The notes: generated from the letters alone by a model not told the origin. 64,000 nt of DNA from Pandoraea captiosa (GCF_902459775.1 NZ_CABPSQ010000001.1:310001-374000); one strand, 5' to 3'. Shown: positions 55,042 to 64,000, numbered from the stretch's first letter. A program made the numbers and translations.

Positions 55042-55063
55042 ACGGCCGCCCGAAGGCGGCCGT
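55042..55063 (-). terminator. terminator after the DUF3106 gene
   Basis: On the minus strand, ACGGCCGCC-TTCG-GGCGGCCGT forms a 9-bp stem with a UUCG tetraloop, running into TTTTCG. It ends the sigma-DUF3619-DUF3106 transcript. Confidence 0.88.
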
Positions 55064-55092
55064 CGTGCGTCGACATAGTGCGACGCAGTGCG

Positions 55093-55998
55093 TTAGTTGT
55101 GGTGGTACAGGTCCGAATTGAAGACGGCGTCGCCGCTCTTGTCGCCACTCTTTTCCCCGTTGGCCGGCGCGGCGCTCGCCGTGCCGTTGCTGGCGGCCGC
55201 CGGTGCCGGGGCGGACGCCGACGAGGCGGCGGCCACGGCGCCGGAAGCGGCGCTTGGCGCCGAGGCTGTCGGAGCGGGTACCGGCAACGCGCCGTTCTTG
55301 GCGGCCGCGCCGACGTCCTTGCGATGCACGGCAGCGTAAGGATTCTTCACGCCCGAGCGGCCCGACGGCGGCGCGCTGACCACGTTGGGACGGTTGGACA
55401 GCTTCTTGTCATCGGCCGCCAGGCGTTTTTTCTGTTCTTCCGTGAGCTGCTGATACTGCTCCCACACCTGCACCTTGCGCTCCGGCGGCAAGGTCTTGGC
55501 GTTCTGATAGCTCTCACGCGCCAATTGGCGTTGCTCAGGCGTCAGACGCACCCAGTCGGCCATCCGGTCGTGCAGGCGCTTGCGAGCGTCGGGCGACAGC
55601 GTGCGGAAACGCTTGGCAATCTCGATCCACTTCTCGCGTTGACGCTCGCTCATGCGGTTCCAATCCTGGGAGAGTGGCGCAAGCGCTTCCTGCTGTTCCG
55701 CATTGAGTTTCGCCCAGGCGCCGCCCGGCGAGGGCAGTGCTGCCGTGGGCGTGCTGGCGTTGACGGAGGATGCACCGGTACTGAGCGCGCCGACCGGTGC
55801 GGACGATGCGCTTTGCGCACCAGTGCCGGCCGAGGCGCTGCTGTCGATCACCGGCGGTACGTCCGATACCGGTTCCGGCGCTGGCGAGCGGCGCAGCGCG
55901 GCCGTGCCGGCAATTGCGGCGACGACCAGCGCGGCGACCAGAAAAAGTACGTTGCGTCGCGTCACTGGGTGGTCTTGGATGGGGGGACTACTGGGCAC
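55093..55998 (-). CDS. DUF3106 protein with N-terminal membrane helix
   Basis: This 301-residue protein starts with a helix (NVLFLVAALVVAAIAGTAAL), then a Ser/Ala-rich linker and a DUF3106 core of repeated WxxLxxxQRxxL-like units (LSQDWNRMSERQREKWIEIA, LTPEQRQLARESYQ). The tail is Ala/Ser/Pro-rich. The GTG at 55998 overlaps the 3' end of the DUF3619 gene by 11 bases; a GTG at 55965 is an alternative. It is encoded with an ECF sigma factor and may be an anti-sigma partner, an inference. Confidence 0.82.
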   Translation of the reverse strand: MPSSPPIQDHPVTRRNVLFLVAALVVAAIAGTAALRRSPAPEPVSDVPPVIDSSASAGTGAQSASSAPVGALSTGASSVNASTPTAALPSPGGAWAKLNAEQQEALAPLSQDWNRMSERQREKWIEIAKRFRTLSPDARKRLHDRMADWVRLTPEQRQLARESYQNAKTLPPERKVQVWEQYQQLTEEQKKRLAADDKKLSNRPNVVSAPPSGRSGVKNPYAAVHRKDVGAAAKNGALPVPAPTASAPSAASGAVAAASSASAPAPAAASNGTASAAPANGEKSGDKSGDAVFNSDLYHHN

Positions 55999-56416
55999 GC
56001 TTCACGTAGGCGTTGAAACCGTGATCGGCATACGCCGACAGCGGAAGTTCATCGCTCAATACGGCGGCATCGATATCCGCCAGGTCCTGAATATGCTGCT
56101 GATGTTCCCAATACGCAATGCCCGCCAGACCGACGACCAGAGCGGCGAGCGGCCAGAGCAGGCCCAGACGCGCGAGTTTGTCGAACACGCGACGCGGCCC
56201 GCCGATCTCCGGCGATTGCACGGTGCCGACACCCGCGAGCACCAGCGCCGGTTGCGCGACGGCGACCGGTTCGGGCTTCTTGCGGGCGAGCGCCTCCTGG
56301 CGCGCGGCGGCCAGCCGGGCTGCGATGTTCGGCGACGGCGAATCGGACGCTTCGTCCAATGCCCGACGCACGCGATGTGCGAAGCGAATTTCCCTCGTTT
56401 CCAGATCGTGACTCAT
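55988..56416 (-). CDS. DUF3619 protein, possible anti-sigma partner
   Basis: This 142-residue protein has a cytoplasmic N-terminal half (REIRFAHRVRRALDEASD), one helix (LLWPLAALVVGLAGIAYW) and a short periplasmic end. Its ATG overlaps the sigma gene stop (ATGA at 56413-56416). Size, topology and coupling match membrane anti-sigma factors, though no zinc-binding motif is visible. Confidence 0.82.
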   Translation of the reverse strand: MSHDLETREIRFAHRVRRALDEASDSPSPNIAARLAAARQEALARKKPEPVAVAQPALVLAGVGTVQSPEIGGPRRVFDKLARLGLLWPLAALVVGLAGIAYWEHQQHIQDLADIDAAVLSDELPLSAYADHGFNAYVKRAQ

Positions 56417-56985
56417 AACCTGATCCCTTTTGCCTTCAACGCCTGTGCCAACGCGTGGGTGGCACGCGAACAGTGCGTCTTGACGCTGCCTTCGGAGCAC
56501 CCCATCGTGGCGGCGGTCTCGGCAACGTCCATGTCCTCCCAATAACGCATGAGGAAGGCTTCTCGTTGACGTGTCGGTAGTTTCTGTATTTCCGCCTCGA
56601 TAAGCGTGAGGATTTCGGCACGTGAAACCGAGTCTTCGCTGCTCTCGGTCTGCACTGACCCATCTTCGCCCAGCAAGGTTTCCAGCGGGTCGAAATCGTC
56701 GCGCTCGTCGTCTCCCGGACCGGCGAGATTGGAGAATAGCGTCACCCAGGTGTTGCGCACCTTCTGGCGGCGGAAATAGTCGTGAATGGTGTTCTGGAGG
56801 ATGCGCGTGAACAGCAACGGCAAGTCGGCCGGCGGCTTGTCGCCGTACTTCTCGGCCAGACGGATCATTGCATCCTGAACGATATCGAGGGCGGCCTCGT
56901 CATCGCGTACGGCATAGACGGCCTGCTTGAAAGCGCGCCGCTCGATGCCCGCGAGAAAATCCGCCAGTTCCTTGTCAGATGCCAT
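56413..56985 (-). CDS. ECF-type RNA polymerase sigma factor
   Basis: This 190-residue sigma factor has region 2 (DEAALDIVQDAMIRLAEKYG and TRILQNTIHDYFRRQKV) and region 4 (LPTRQREAFLMRYWEDMDVA then ETAATMGCSEGSVKTHCSRA). An acidic insertion of about 40 residues separates them. It heads a three-gene unit with DUF3619 and DUF3106. Two 11-bp-spaced TTTACG repeats lie 50-75 bases upstream. Confidence 0.9.
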   Translation of the reverse strand: MASDKELADFLAGIERRAFKQAVYAVRDDEAALDIVQDAMIRLAEKYGDKPPADLPLLFTRILQNTIHDYFRRQKVRNTWVTLFSNLAGPGDDERDDFDPLETLLGEDGSVQTESSEDSVSRAEILTLIEAEIQKLPTRQREAFLMRYWEDMDVAETAATMGCSEGSVKTHCSRATHALAQALKAKGIRL

Positions 56986-57037
56986 CCGGTGGGGTACACG
57001 CAGCGTCTGCCGCTGCGCCTGTGAAATGCCGTGTAAG

Positions 57038-57057
57038 CGTAAAGATTACGTAAAGAT
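57038..57057 (-). promoter_or_regulatory. pair of TTTACG direct repeats upstream of the sigma gene
   Basis: ATCTTTACG occurs twice on the minus strand (complement of 57038-57046 and 57049-57057), 11 bp apart. The box and the spacing recall the kdp array at 31336-31406 and OmpR-family tandem half-sites. Function is inferred. Confidence 0.4.
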
Positions 57058-57288
57058 CGCGTAGTCGGTGCGGATGCTACCAAAAACGCGCTTGCCTGTA
57101 ACCGCTTTTGCTTTCGGTCGTGTCGCGTCGTGTTGCGTTGCGTGCCATGGCTTGACGATTCCCACAGAGGGAAGTTCGTCAGGTTCCTATCGTGTGAGGA
57201 TTGTGCACCACCATGGGACGGTATGCGGCGGGGTGTGGGAATTTTGCGAAGCGCACTTCGCGATTGTGCTGCAAATGCATAAACTTGC

Positions 57289-57317
57289 TTGACCATTTTG
57301 CTGCAAACCAGTAATGT
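57289..57317 (+). promoter_or_regulatory. sigma-70 promoter of ilvBHC
   Basis: TTGACC (57289-57294), a 17-bp spacer and TAATGT (57312-57317) make a good housekeeping promoter about 148 bases before ilvB. TGCTGCAAA occurs twice nearby (57267 and 57299), about three helical turns apart, and may be a regulator site. Confidence 0.65.
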
Positions 57318-57464
57318 TGCCAGTTCGCAATATCTGTGATTGTCTCAATATCGGCACGCCTATCCGGTGTGTCCATCATTCAGACGCGCAGCTTGAGCCC
57401 GGACCACAAGTTCGTGGGGAGAGCACCCGATCAAAATTTTTGCCGAAACTTTGAAAGGTCGACG

Positions 57465-59234
57465 ATGAACATGCCAAGCGCGGAATTCTCCGAGGCGGAA
57501 GCTACACGCCACCAAAATACTTCCGAAGACATGATTGGCGCCGAGATCCTCGTGCGCTCGCTTCAGGAAGAAGGGGTCGAACATCTGTGGGGTTATCCCG
57601 GCGGTTCGGTTCTCTACATCTACGACGAACTCTACAAGCAGGACAAGATCCAGCACATTCTGGTGCGCCATGAGCAGGCAGCCGTACATGCGGCCGACGC
57701 TTATTCGCGTTCCACCGACAAGGTCGGCGTGTGCCTCGTGACGTCCGGCCCCGGCGTGACCAATGCGGTCACCGGGATTGCCACGGCGTACATGGATTCG
57801 ATTCCGCTCGTCATCATCACCGGGCAGGTGCCCACGGCCGCGATCGGTCAGGACGCCTTCCAGGAGTGCGACACGGTCGGCATTACCCGTCCGTGCGTGA
57901 AGCACAACTTCCTTGTGAAGGATGTGCGCGATCTCGCCGCCACGATCAAGAAAGCCTTCTACATCGCCAAGACGGGCCGTCCGGGCCCGGTGCTGGTCGA
58001 TATTCCGAAGGACGTTTCCAAGGCCCGTTGCCGCTTCGAGTATCCGAAGTCGGTGGCGCTGCGCTCGTACAACCCGGTGACGAAGGGCCATTCGGGCCAG
58101 ATCCGCAAGGCGATGAGCCTGCTGCTCTCGGCCAAGCGCCCCTATATCTACACCGGTGGCGGCATCATTCTGGCCGACGCATCGAAGGAACTGAACCAGT
58201 TCTGCGATCTGCTCGGCTATCCGGTGACCAATACGCTCATGGGCCTGGGCGGGTATCGTGCGAGCGATCCCAAGTTCCTCGGCATGCTGGGCATGCACGG
58301 CACGTATGAAGCCAACATGGCCATGCAGCACTGCGACGTGCTCATCGCCATCGGTGCGCGCTTCGACGACCGCGTGATCGGCAACCCGGAACACTTCTCC
58401 TCGAACGCCCGCAAGATCATTCACATCGACATCGACCCGTCGTCGATTTCCAAGCGTGTGAAGGTCGACATTCCGATCGTCGGCGACGTGAAGGAAGTGT
58501 TGCGCGAGATGATCGAGAATCTGCAAACGGCCGAGCATGGCCCGGACGCCGCGGCGCTGGCCGACTGGTGGAAGCAGATCGAGCAATGGCGCTCGCGCGA
58601 TTGCCTCGCGTTCGACCGCGAGAGCGAGATCATCAAGCCCCAGCACGTGGTCGAGACGTACTGGAAGCTCACGGACGGCGAAGCCTTCGTGTGCTCGGAC
58701 GTCGGTCAGCACCAGATGTGGGCCGCGCAGTACTATCGCTTCAACAAGCCGCGCCGCTGGATCAACTCCGGCGGTCTGGGCACGATGGGCTTTGGCCTGC
58801 CGGCGGCCATGGGCGTGAAGATGGCGCATCCGGATGCCGAAGTCGCCTGTATCACCGGCGAAGGCTCGATCCAGATGTGTATTCAGGAGCTCTCGACGTG
58901 CCTGCAATACCGCACGCCGGTCAAGATTCTGTCGCTCAACAACCGCTATCTGGGCATGGTTCGCCAGTGGCAGCAGATCGAATACAGCAAGCGTTACTCC
59001 AGTTCGTACATGGACGCGCTGCCGGACTTCGTGAAGCTCGCCGAGGCGTACGGTCATGTGGGCATGCGCATCGAAAAGTCGTCGGACGTCGAGCCGGCAC
59101 TGCGCGAAGCACTGGCCCTGAAGGATCGTACGGTATTCATGGATTTCCAAACGGATCCCACCGAAAACGTCTGGCCGATGGTCCAGGCGGGCAAGGGCAT
59201 CAGCGAGATGCTGCTCGGTTCGGAAGATCTGTAA
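57465..59234 (+). CDS. ilvB: acetolactate synthase large subunit (AHAS, biosynthetic)
   Basis: This 589-residue ThDP enzyme condenses pyruvate to acetolactate or with 2-oxobutyrate. It has EGVEHLWGYPGGSVLYIYDE, the catalytic Glu in HEQAAVHAADAYSR, and the ThDP motif TGEGSIQMCIQELSTCLQY. The FAD-binding middle domain is present. AAAGG 6 bases before the ATG at 57465 fixes the start over the longer frame. It heads ilvBHC. Confidence 0.96.
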   Translation: MNMPSAEFSEAEATRHQNTSEDMIGAEILVRSLQEEGVEHLWGYPGGSVLYIYDELYKQDKIQHILVRHEQAAVHAADAYSRSTDKVGVCLVTSGPGVTNAVTGIATAYMDSIPLVIITGQVPTAAIGQDAFQECDTVGITRPCVKHNFLVKDVRDLAATIKKAFYIAKTGRPGPVLVDIPKDVSKARCRFEYPKSVALRSYNPVTKGHSGQIRKAMSLLLSAKRPYIYTGGGIILADASKELNQFCDLLGYPVTNTLMGLGGYRASDPKFLGMLGMHGTYEANMAMQHCDVLIAIGARFDDRVIGNPEHFSSNARKIIHIDIDPSSISKRVKVDIPIVGDVKEVLREMIENLQTAEHGPDAAALADWWKQIEQWRSRDCLAFDRESEIIKPQHVVETYWKLTDGEAFVCSDVGQHQMWAAQYYRFNKPRRWINSGGLGTMGFGLPAAMGVKMAHPDAEVACITGEGSIQMCIQELSTCLQYRTPVKILSLNNRYLGMVRQWQQIEYSKRYSSSYMDALPDFVKLAEAYGHVGMRIEKSSDVEPALREALALKDRTVFMDFQTDPTENVWPMVQAGKGISEMLLGSEDL

Positions 59235-59324
59235 GACGACGCGGCACGTTCGCGCTGCCAGCGAATGCCGGTTCGACCGGCGTGCGGGCGCGACGTCCCA
59301 AACCAGGACAATCCGGGATACACC

Positions 59325-59816
59325 ATGAGGCACATTATTTCTGTTTTGCTCGAGAACGAGCCGGGCGCGCTGTCGCGCGTGGTCGGGCTGTTTTCGGCAC
59401 GTGGCTACAATATCGAGACCCTCACCGTTGCGCCGACCGAAGACCGGTCGCTCTCACGCATGACGGTGGTCACGACGGGCTCCGATGACGTGATCGAGCA
59501 GATCACCAAGCACCTGAACCGACTCATCGAAGTGGTGAAGGTGGTGGATCTGACCGAGGGCGCGCACATCGAGCGCGAGCTCATGCTCATCAAGGTTCGC
59601 GCGGTGGGCAAGGAGCGGGAAGAGATGAAGCGGATGTCGGATATTTTCCGCGGCCGCATCATTGACGTTACGGAAAAGACCTATACGATCGAGCTCACCG
59701 GAAATTCGTCGAAACTCGACGCATTCATCGAAGGGCTCGACCAGACGGCGATTCTCGAGACGGTTCGTACCGGTGGCTCGGGCATCGGACGCGGTGAGCG
59801 CATCCTGAAGGTCTGA
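59325..59816 (+). CDS. ilvH: acetolactate synthase small subunit
   Basis: This 163-residue regulatory subunit binds valine through its N-terminal ACT domain (HIISVLLENEPGALSRVVGL, FSARGYNIETLTV). The C-terminal domain has IIDVTEKTYTIELTG. It lies 90 bases after ilvB and 77 before ilvC. Confidence 0.96.
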   Translation: MRHIISVLLENEPGALSRVVGLFSARGYNIETLTVAPTEDRSLSRMTVVTTGSDDVIEQITKHLNRLIEVVKVVDLTEGAHIERELMLIKVRAVGKEREEMKRMSDIFRGRIIDVTEKTYTIELTGNSSKLDAFIEGLDQTAILETVRTGGSGIGRGERILKV

Positions 59817-59878
59817 CCGGCAACGGCAACGCGGTAAGCGGATTTCGATCCATTCTGATTTCAGTTTATTTTTGGTAA

Positions 59879-60910
<1,032 letters not shown>

Positions 60911-61346
60911 GCCGTCACCATGACGTGCCGTCCGGTGCGTGCGTTCGGCAATGCCGGGCGACATGCAGCGGCGGCAGACGGTGATGGCGGGCAGGGCGCA
61001 TGGCGACATGTCGACCCGTAACGCGTGAGCCGTTGCTTCGGGCCGTCCGTTTTGCCGTAGCCGATGAGGCGACGGCAAGGCGGACGGCCTTTTCGTTTGC
61101 TGTTCACCGCCCGGATCGCGCTCGCCGCGTTGGCGTTCCCGTGCGGTTCCGGCGTCGTCTCATGGGTGTTTGCGTCGCGCCATCGCCGATTTTTCCCGGT
61201 CACGGGAAAGTGACGCGAGCGTGTCGATTGGGGAAAAAGTGTCGCCACGTCGCGCGCATTGCTACAATGCCGCCACGTCACGGTTTGGCCCAATGCAGGC
61301 CAACCCGCTCACTCAACCGTTTTACCAAGGACGCGAGTTCAATCGC
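60911..61346. other. intergenic region between ilvC and psd
   Basis: This 436-base gap contains the ilv terminator (61041-61093) and, before psd, an extended -10 (TTGCTACAAT, with TACAAT at 61263-61268) that could start the psd-pssA transcript. The frame upstream of psd is open from 61170, but its residues do not look conserved. Confidence 0.5.
61041..61093 (+). terminator. strong terminator of the ilvBHC operon
   Basis: GGCCGTCCG (61041-61049) pairs with CGGACGGCC (61081-61089). The stem continues inward (TTTTGCCGT with ACGGCAAGG, including two G-U pairs) to 18 bp around a 13-base loop, then TTTTCGTTT. It lies 131 bases after ilvC. Confidence 0.88.
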
Positions 61347-61982
61347 ATGAATTATCCTCACCCGATCATTGCCCGCGAGGGCTGGCCCTTCCTGGGTATC
61401 GCCGTCGCCGTCGCGCTCGTCGTGCATTTCGTGGCCGGCGTGTTTTGGGCCGCGCCGTTCTGGGTGATCGCCCTGTTCGTACTGCAATTCTTCCGTGACC
61501 CGCCGCGCGAAGTGCCGCAACAGGCCGGCGCCGTGCTCTCCCCGGCAGACGGCCGCATCGTGGCCATCGAAACCACGCAGGATCCCTACGCAGGCCGTGA
61601 AGCACTGAAGATCAGCGTGTTCATGAACGTCTTCAATGTCCACTCGAATCGTGCCCCGGTTGACGGCACGGTGACCAAGGTGGAATATTTTCCGGGCCGT
61701 TTCTTCAATGCCGATCTGGACAAGGCATCGCTCGAGAACGAGCGCAATGCCCTGGTGATCGATGTGGGCGGTCAGATCGTGACGAGCGTGCAGGTGGCTG
61801 GCCTGATTGCGCGCCGCATTCTGTGCTACGTCAAAGCGGGCGATCGCGTCACGCGCGGTCAGCGCTACGGCTTCATCCGTTTCGGTTCGCGCGTAGACGT
61901 GTACCTGCCGCTGGGCTCGCGTCCGCGCGTGGCCATTGGCGACAAGGTGTCGGCCACCTCGACGATTCTCGCCGAGCTGTAA
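61347..61982 (+). CDS. psd: phosphatidylserine decarboxylase, short (archaeal/PSD-A) type
   Basis: This 211-residue proenzyme makes phosphatidylethanolamine. It has two N-terminal helices, [35 protein letters not shown] and the autocleavage region [14 protein letters not shown], where the chain splits between Gly and Ser to form the pyruvoyl group. I used the ATG at 61347, giving the family start. pssA follows. Confidence 0.93.
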   Translation: MNYPHPIIAREGWPFLGIAVAVALVVHFVAGVFWAAPFWVIALFVLQFFRDPPREVPQQAGAVLSPADGRIVAIETTQDPYAGREALKISVFMNVFNVHSNRAPVDGTVTKVEYFPGRFFNADLDKASLENERNALVIDVGGQIVTSVQVAGLIARRILCYVKAGDRVTRGQRYGFIRFGSRVDVYLPLGSRPRVAIGDKVSATSTILAEL

Positions 61983-62181
61983 GCCACCCGAACTTGCATC
62001 GGGGCCGCGGGCGGCAGGGCGACAATGGTCGCGCGCCGCCGGTTCGTCACTTCATGTCCTGTCGGACGACGCGGCTTGCAACTGCTTTCGCTTTTCGCGT
62101 TCCAATAGCGGTGATCCGTCGCGGGTCCGCCCGCAGTCTTGGGGTCTGTGAACCGACCCTAGCATCGTCAAGGAGTTATAG

Positions 62182-63057
62182 ATGCCGGAAAACCATCGCG
62201 GCCGCTTGCGCAACAATGTCAGGCATCTCTCGCCATTCGGCCGTCACAAGCATCCATCAGAGTCATCGATGAACGAAGACCACGACCCGAGTGTGGACGA
62301 CGACGTGCCGGTGCGCCCGCGCAATCGCGGCATCTATCTGCTGCCCAACGCGTTCACGACCGCTGCATTGTTCTGCGGCTTTTTCGCCATCGTGCAGGCG
62401 ATGAACGACCGCTTCGAGCAGGCTGCCATTGCGATCTTCTTTGCGATGGTGCTCGACGGCATGGACGGGCGCGTTGCCCGCATGACAAACACGCAGAGCG
62501 CCTTTGGCGAACAGTACGATTCGCTTTCCGACATGACCTCGTTCGGCGTGGCGCCGGCGCTGGTGATGTACGAATGGATTCTGCACGAGATCGGCAAGTG
62601 GGGCTGGCTGGCGGCCTTTGTGTACGTGGCGGGCGCGGCACTGCGTCTGGCGCGCTTCAATGCCAACATCGGCGTGGTCGACAAGCGCTTCTTTCAGGGA
62701 CTGGCCAGTCCGGCTGCGGCGGCGCTGATCGCCGGATTCGTCTGGATTACGATCGACAACAAGCTGCCGGTCAACGTCTACTGGATGCCCTGGGTGGCAT
62801 TTTTTCTGACGATCTACGCCGGGATGTCGATGGTCTCGAACGCGCCGTTCTACAGTGGCAAGGCGCTCGACGTGCGCCAGCGTGTGTCGTTCGGCGTGGT
62901 GCTGCTGTTCATGGTCGGTTTCATCCTGGTGTCTTCCGACCCGCCGCTGGCGCTGTTCGGCATGTTCTGTGTCTACAGCATGTCGGGCTACGTGTTGTGG
63001 GCAATTCGTTTCGTGAAGGGCCGTCGGCAGCGGATTTTCGGCGAAGTCGACGAATAA
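62182..63057 (+). CDS. pssA: CDP-diacylglycerol-serine O-phosphatidyltransferase
   Basis: This 291-residue membrane enzyme makes phosphatidylserine, the substrate of Psd. The CDP-alcohol motif reads DGMDGRVARMTNTQSAFGEQ followed by YDSLSD. Eight or so helices are present. An N-terminal basic stretch of about 50 residues precedes the first helix. AAGGAG 6 bases before the ATG is a strong ribosome site. Confidence 0.95.
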   Translation: MPENHRGRLRNNVRHLSPFGRHKHPSESSMNEDHDPSVDDDVPVRPRNRGIYLLPNAFTTAALFCGFFAIVQAMNDRFEQAAIAIFFAMVLDGMDGRVARMTNTQSAFGEQYDSLSDMTSFGVAPALVMYEWILHEIGKWGWLAAFVYVAGAALRLARFNANIGVVDKRFFQGLASPAAAALIAGFVWITIDNKLPVNVYWMPWVAFFLTIYAGMSMVSNAPFYSGKALDVRQRVSFGVVLLFMVGFILVSSDPPLALFGMFCVYSMSGYVLWAIRFVKGRRQRIFGEVDE

Positions 63058-63067
63058 ATGGGTTCGA

Positions 63068-63095
63068 ACAAGGGGCGTCCTGGTACGCCCCTTGT
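63068..63095. terminator. hairpin after pssA
   Basis: ACAAGGGGCGT (63068-63078) and ACGCCCCTTGT (63085-63095) form a perfect 11-bp stem with a 6-base loop, 10 bases after pssA. There is little T after it, so termination may be Rho-assisted. Confidence 0.6.
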
Positions 63096-63168
63096 CACAT
63101 CCGCCTGTCAGAGTTGTCAGGCATGCCATCGTCGGGATGTTCTACTCTTGGAGATGGCAGACACCGCA

Positions 63169-63207
63169 GTACCCCGATGTACCCTGAAGTACCCCCTGCA
63201 ATACCCC
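63169..63207 (+). repeat. phased (G/A)TACCC direct repeats upstream of the Kbp-like gene
   Basis: GTACCC occurs at 63169, 63179 and 63189, then ATACCC at 63201, a spacing of 10, 10 and 12 bp. All are in the same orientation, about 80-115 bases before the gene. This could be an activator site. Confidence 0.5.
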
Positions 63208-63285
63208 TTGCGGCCCGGGTTGGGCGTGGTCGATCAGGCTGAATCCGGCGCTGTTTCCGCAGTTCGACGTGACGAAGGAGAAATC

Positions 63286-63768
63286 ATGGGCATTCTGGAC
63301 TTCGTGAAAGAGGCAGGCGAAGCGCTTCTGGGTAAAGCGCAAGCAGCAGAACCACCGGCACCCGGCCCCGACGCCGATGCGGCCAACCGCGCAGCGGGTG
63401 AGGCCATCGAAAATTACATCAAGACCCAAAATCTGGATGTGACCGCGCTGAACGTCGAATTCGACGGCGCGACGCGCACGGTGACCGCCTACGGTGTGGC
63501 CGCGGATCAGGCGACCAAGGAAAAGGTGTTGCTGTGCTGCGGCAACGTCAAGGGGGTGGTGAGTGTGGACGACAAGATGTCCGTATCGACGGCGTCGCCG
63601 GAGGCGAAGTACTACACCGTCAAGTCGGGCGACACGCTCTCCGCAATCTCGAAGGCCGAGTACGGCGACGCCAACAAGTACAACGCCATCTTCGAAGCCA
63701 ACAAGCCCATGCTCTCCAGTCCGGACAGGATCTATCCGGGCCAGAAACTGCGGATTCCGCCGCTGTAA
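63286..63768 (+). CDS. kbp: BON-LysM protein, Kbp (YgaU)-like potassium-binding protein
   Basis: This 160-residue protein has a BON domain (about residues 35-100, LDVTALNVEFDGATRTVTAY) and a C-terminal LysM (YYTVKSGDTLSAISKAEYGD to IYPGQKLRIPPL). Order and length match E. coli Kbp/YgaU, a cytoplasmic K+ sensor. GAAGGAG 6 bases before the ATG fixes the start. It shares the window with the kdp operon. Confidence 0.9.
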   Translation: MGILDFVKEAGEALLGKAQAAEPPAPGPDADAANRAAGEAIENYIKTQNLDVTALNVEFDGATRTVTAYGVAADQATKEKVLLCCGNVKGVVSVDDKMSVSTASPEAKYYTVKSGDTLSAISKAEYGDANKYNAIFEANKPMLSSPDRIYPGQKLRIPPL

Positions 63769-63789
63769 CGATGCGCTCCGTTTGACCTT

Positions 63790-63819
63790 CAGCCCGGCCT
63801 CGCGCCGGGCTGTTTCGTT
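63790..63819 (+). terminator. terminator after the Kbp-like gene
   Basis: CAGCCCGGC (63790-63798) and GCCGGGCTG (63804-63812) form a 9-bp stem with a 5-base loop, followed by TTTCGTT. Confidence 0.85.
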
Positions 63820-63876
63820 TCGGCGTCGGCACGCCCGGAGTCCCATTGCCACGGGCTTCGCCGCCGGGTCATCGCG

Positions 63877-63905
63877 TTGCGAAAACCCCCGATTGCGACT
63901 ATATT
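63877..63905 (+). promoter_or_regulatory. sigma-70 promoter placed directly before a start codon
   Basis: TTGCGA (63877-63882), a 17-bp spacer and TATATT (63900-63905) form a good promoter. The expected start point, 6-8 bases downstream, falls at or next to the ATG at 63913. Confidence 0.5.
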
Positions 63906-63912
63906 GGCGCTC

Positions 63913-64000
63913 ATGATTTCAGGCGCCATTCCGGCACCGGGCCTTCCTCTCGCACCGCCAACGCCATGCCGTTTCTCCGCCTTCGGGCCGGTCATGCCTG
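63913..64000 (+). CDS. N-terminal fragment of an unidentified protein
   Basis: The frame opens with MISGAIPAPGLPLAPPTPCR and stays open to the window edge (29 residues). There is no family match I can name. It has no Shine-Dalgarno, and a promoter lies so close that the transcript may be leaderless. Only a short piece is visible, so this could be chance. Confidence 0.35.
   Translation, partial: MISGAIPAPGLPLAPPTPCRFSAFGPVMP

Larger units (their letters stand above)
56986..57464. other. intergenic region between the sigma gene and ilvB
   Basis: This 479-base region holds the TTTACG pair for the sigma gene on the left and the ilvB promoter at 57289-57317 on the right. The ilvB leader is about 140 bases. 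I looked for a short leader peptide with clustered Ile, Val or Leu codons and saw none. No gene is supported. Confidence 0.5.

Noticed and set aside
57189-57464. attenuator leader peptide before ilvB
   Set aside because: No short ORF with clustered branched-chain codons and no antiterminator/terminator pair were found in the leader.
57360-59333. 657-residue open frame on the minus strand
   Set aside because: It is antisense to ilvB, whose motifs are unmistakable. Composition is that of a GC-driven shadow.

Overview
This 64 kb window is a high-GC, densely coded piece of a beta-proteobacterial chromosome. The gene neighbourhoods rph-rdgB-hemW, yicC-gmk-rpoZ-spoT, ilvBHC-psd-pssA and kdpFABC-kdpDE, plus family-level protein resemblance, point to Burkholderiales, most likely Burkholderiaceae of the Pandoraea/Burkholderia kind. 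The genus is an inference; no rRNA is present. No insertion sequence, prophage, integrase or CRISPR array was seen.

Layout. 1-2.4 kb: the end of an unidentified gene, then an arsenic operon (arsI-like C-As lyase, acr3, arsC) behind a 13-bp imperfect inverted repeat, with no arsR in view. 2.5-6.3 kb: an AraC regulator divergent from a cupin gene, an MHS-type transporter and an aliphatic amidase (amiE). 6.4-10.2 kb: an amino-acid permease, an HTH-cupin regulator and a DadA-like FAD dehydrogenase, tied together by four copies of a TTTGCG-centred palindrome. 10.2-12.7 kb: a PH-domain protein, and an alpha/beta hydrolase divergent from a LysR regulator. 12.9-24.1 kb: tRNA-Ser(UGA), an acyl-CoA synthetase, and housekeeping genes (hemW, rdgB, rph, yicC, gmk, rpoZ, spoT, greB, pirin). 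24.2-31.3 kb: a CPA2 antiporter fused to universal-stress domains, a CnoX-like thioredoxin, a cupin/P-loop kinase pair and two paralogous solute-binding proteins.

31.3-40 kb: the kdp potassium-uptake region, preceded by five helically phased TTTAC-type boxes and an extra 30-residue membrane ORF overlapping kdpF. A terminator separates kdpFABC from kdpDE. At 40.1 kb a guanidine-II (mini-ykkC) riboswitch precedes an SMR guanidinium exporter (gdx/sugE). 40.8-48.5 kb: DUF4126, a large FtsX-type permease, a truncated haemoglobin, a type III chaperone-like TPR protein next to an unknown Ser/Ala-rich protein with a 9-bp tandem array between them, then alaX and DUF genes. 49-57 kb: a minus-strand run (LOG-type hydrolase, TetR, dgkA, glycosyltransferase, metallophosphoesterase, lipase, RDD protein, and a DUF3106/DUF3619/ECF sigma unit). 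57-64 kb: ilvBHC, psd, pssA, a BON-LysM Kbp-like protein, and the start of one more gene.

Themes: potassium homeostasis (kdp plus a Kbp-like protein), nitrogen scavenging (amidase, D-amino-acid dehydrogenase, permease, guanidinium export), arsenic detoxification, branched-chain amino-acid and phosphatidylethanolamine synthesis. All functional calls rest on reading sequence motifs; no database search was run.
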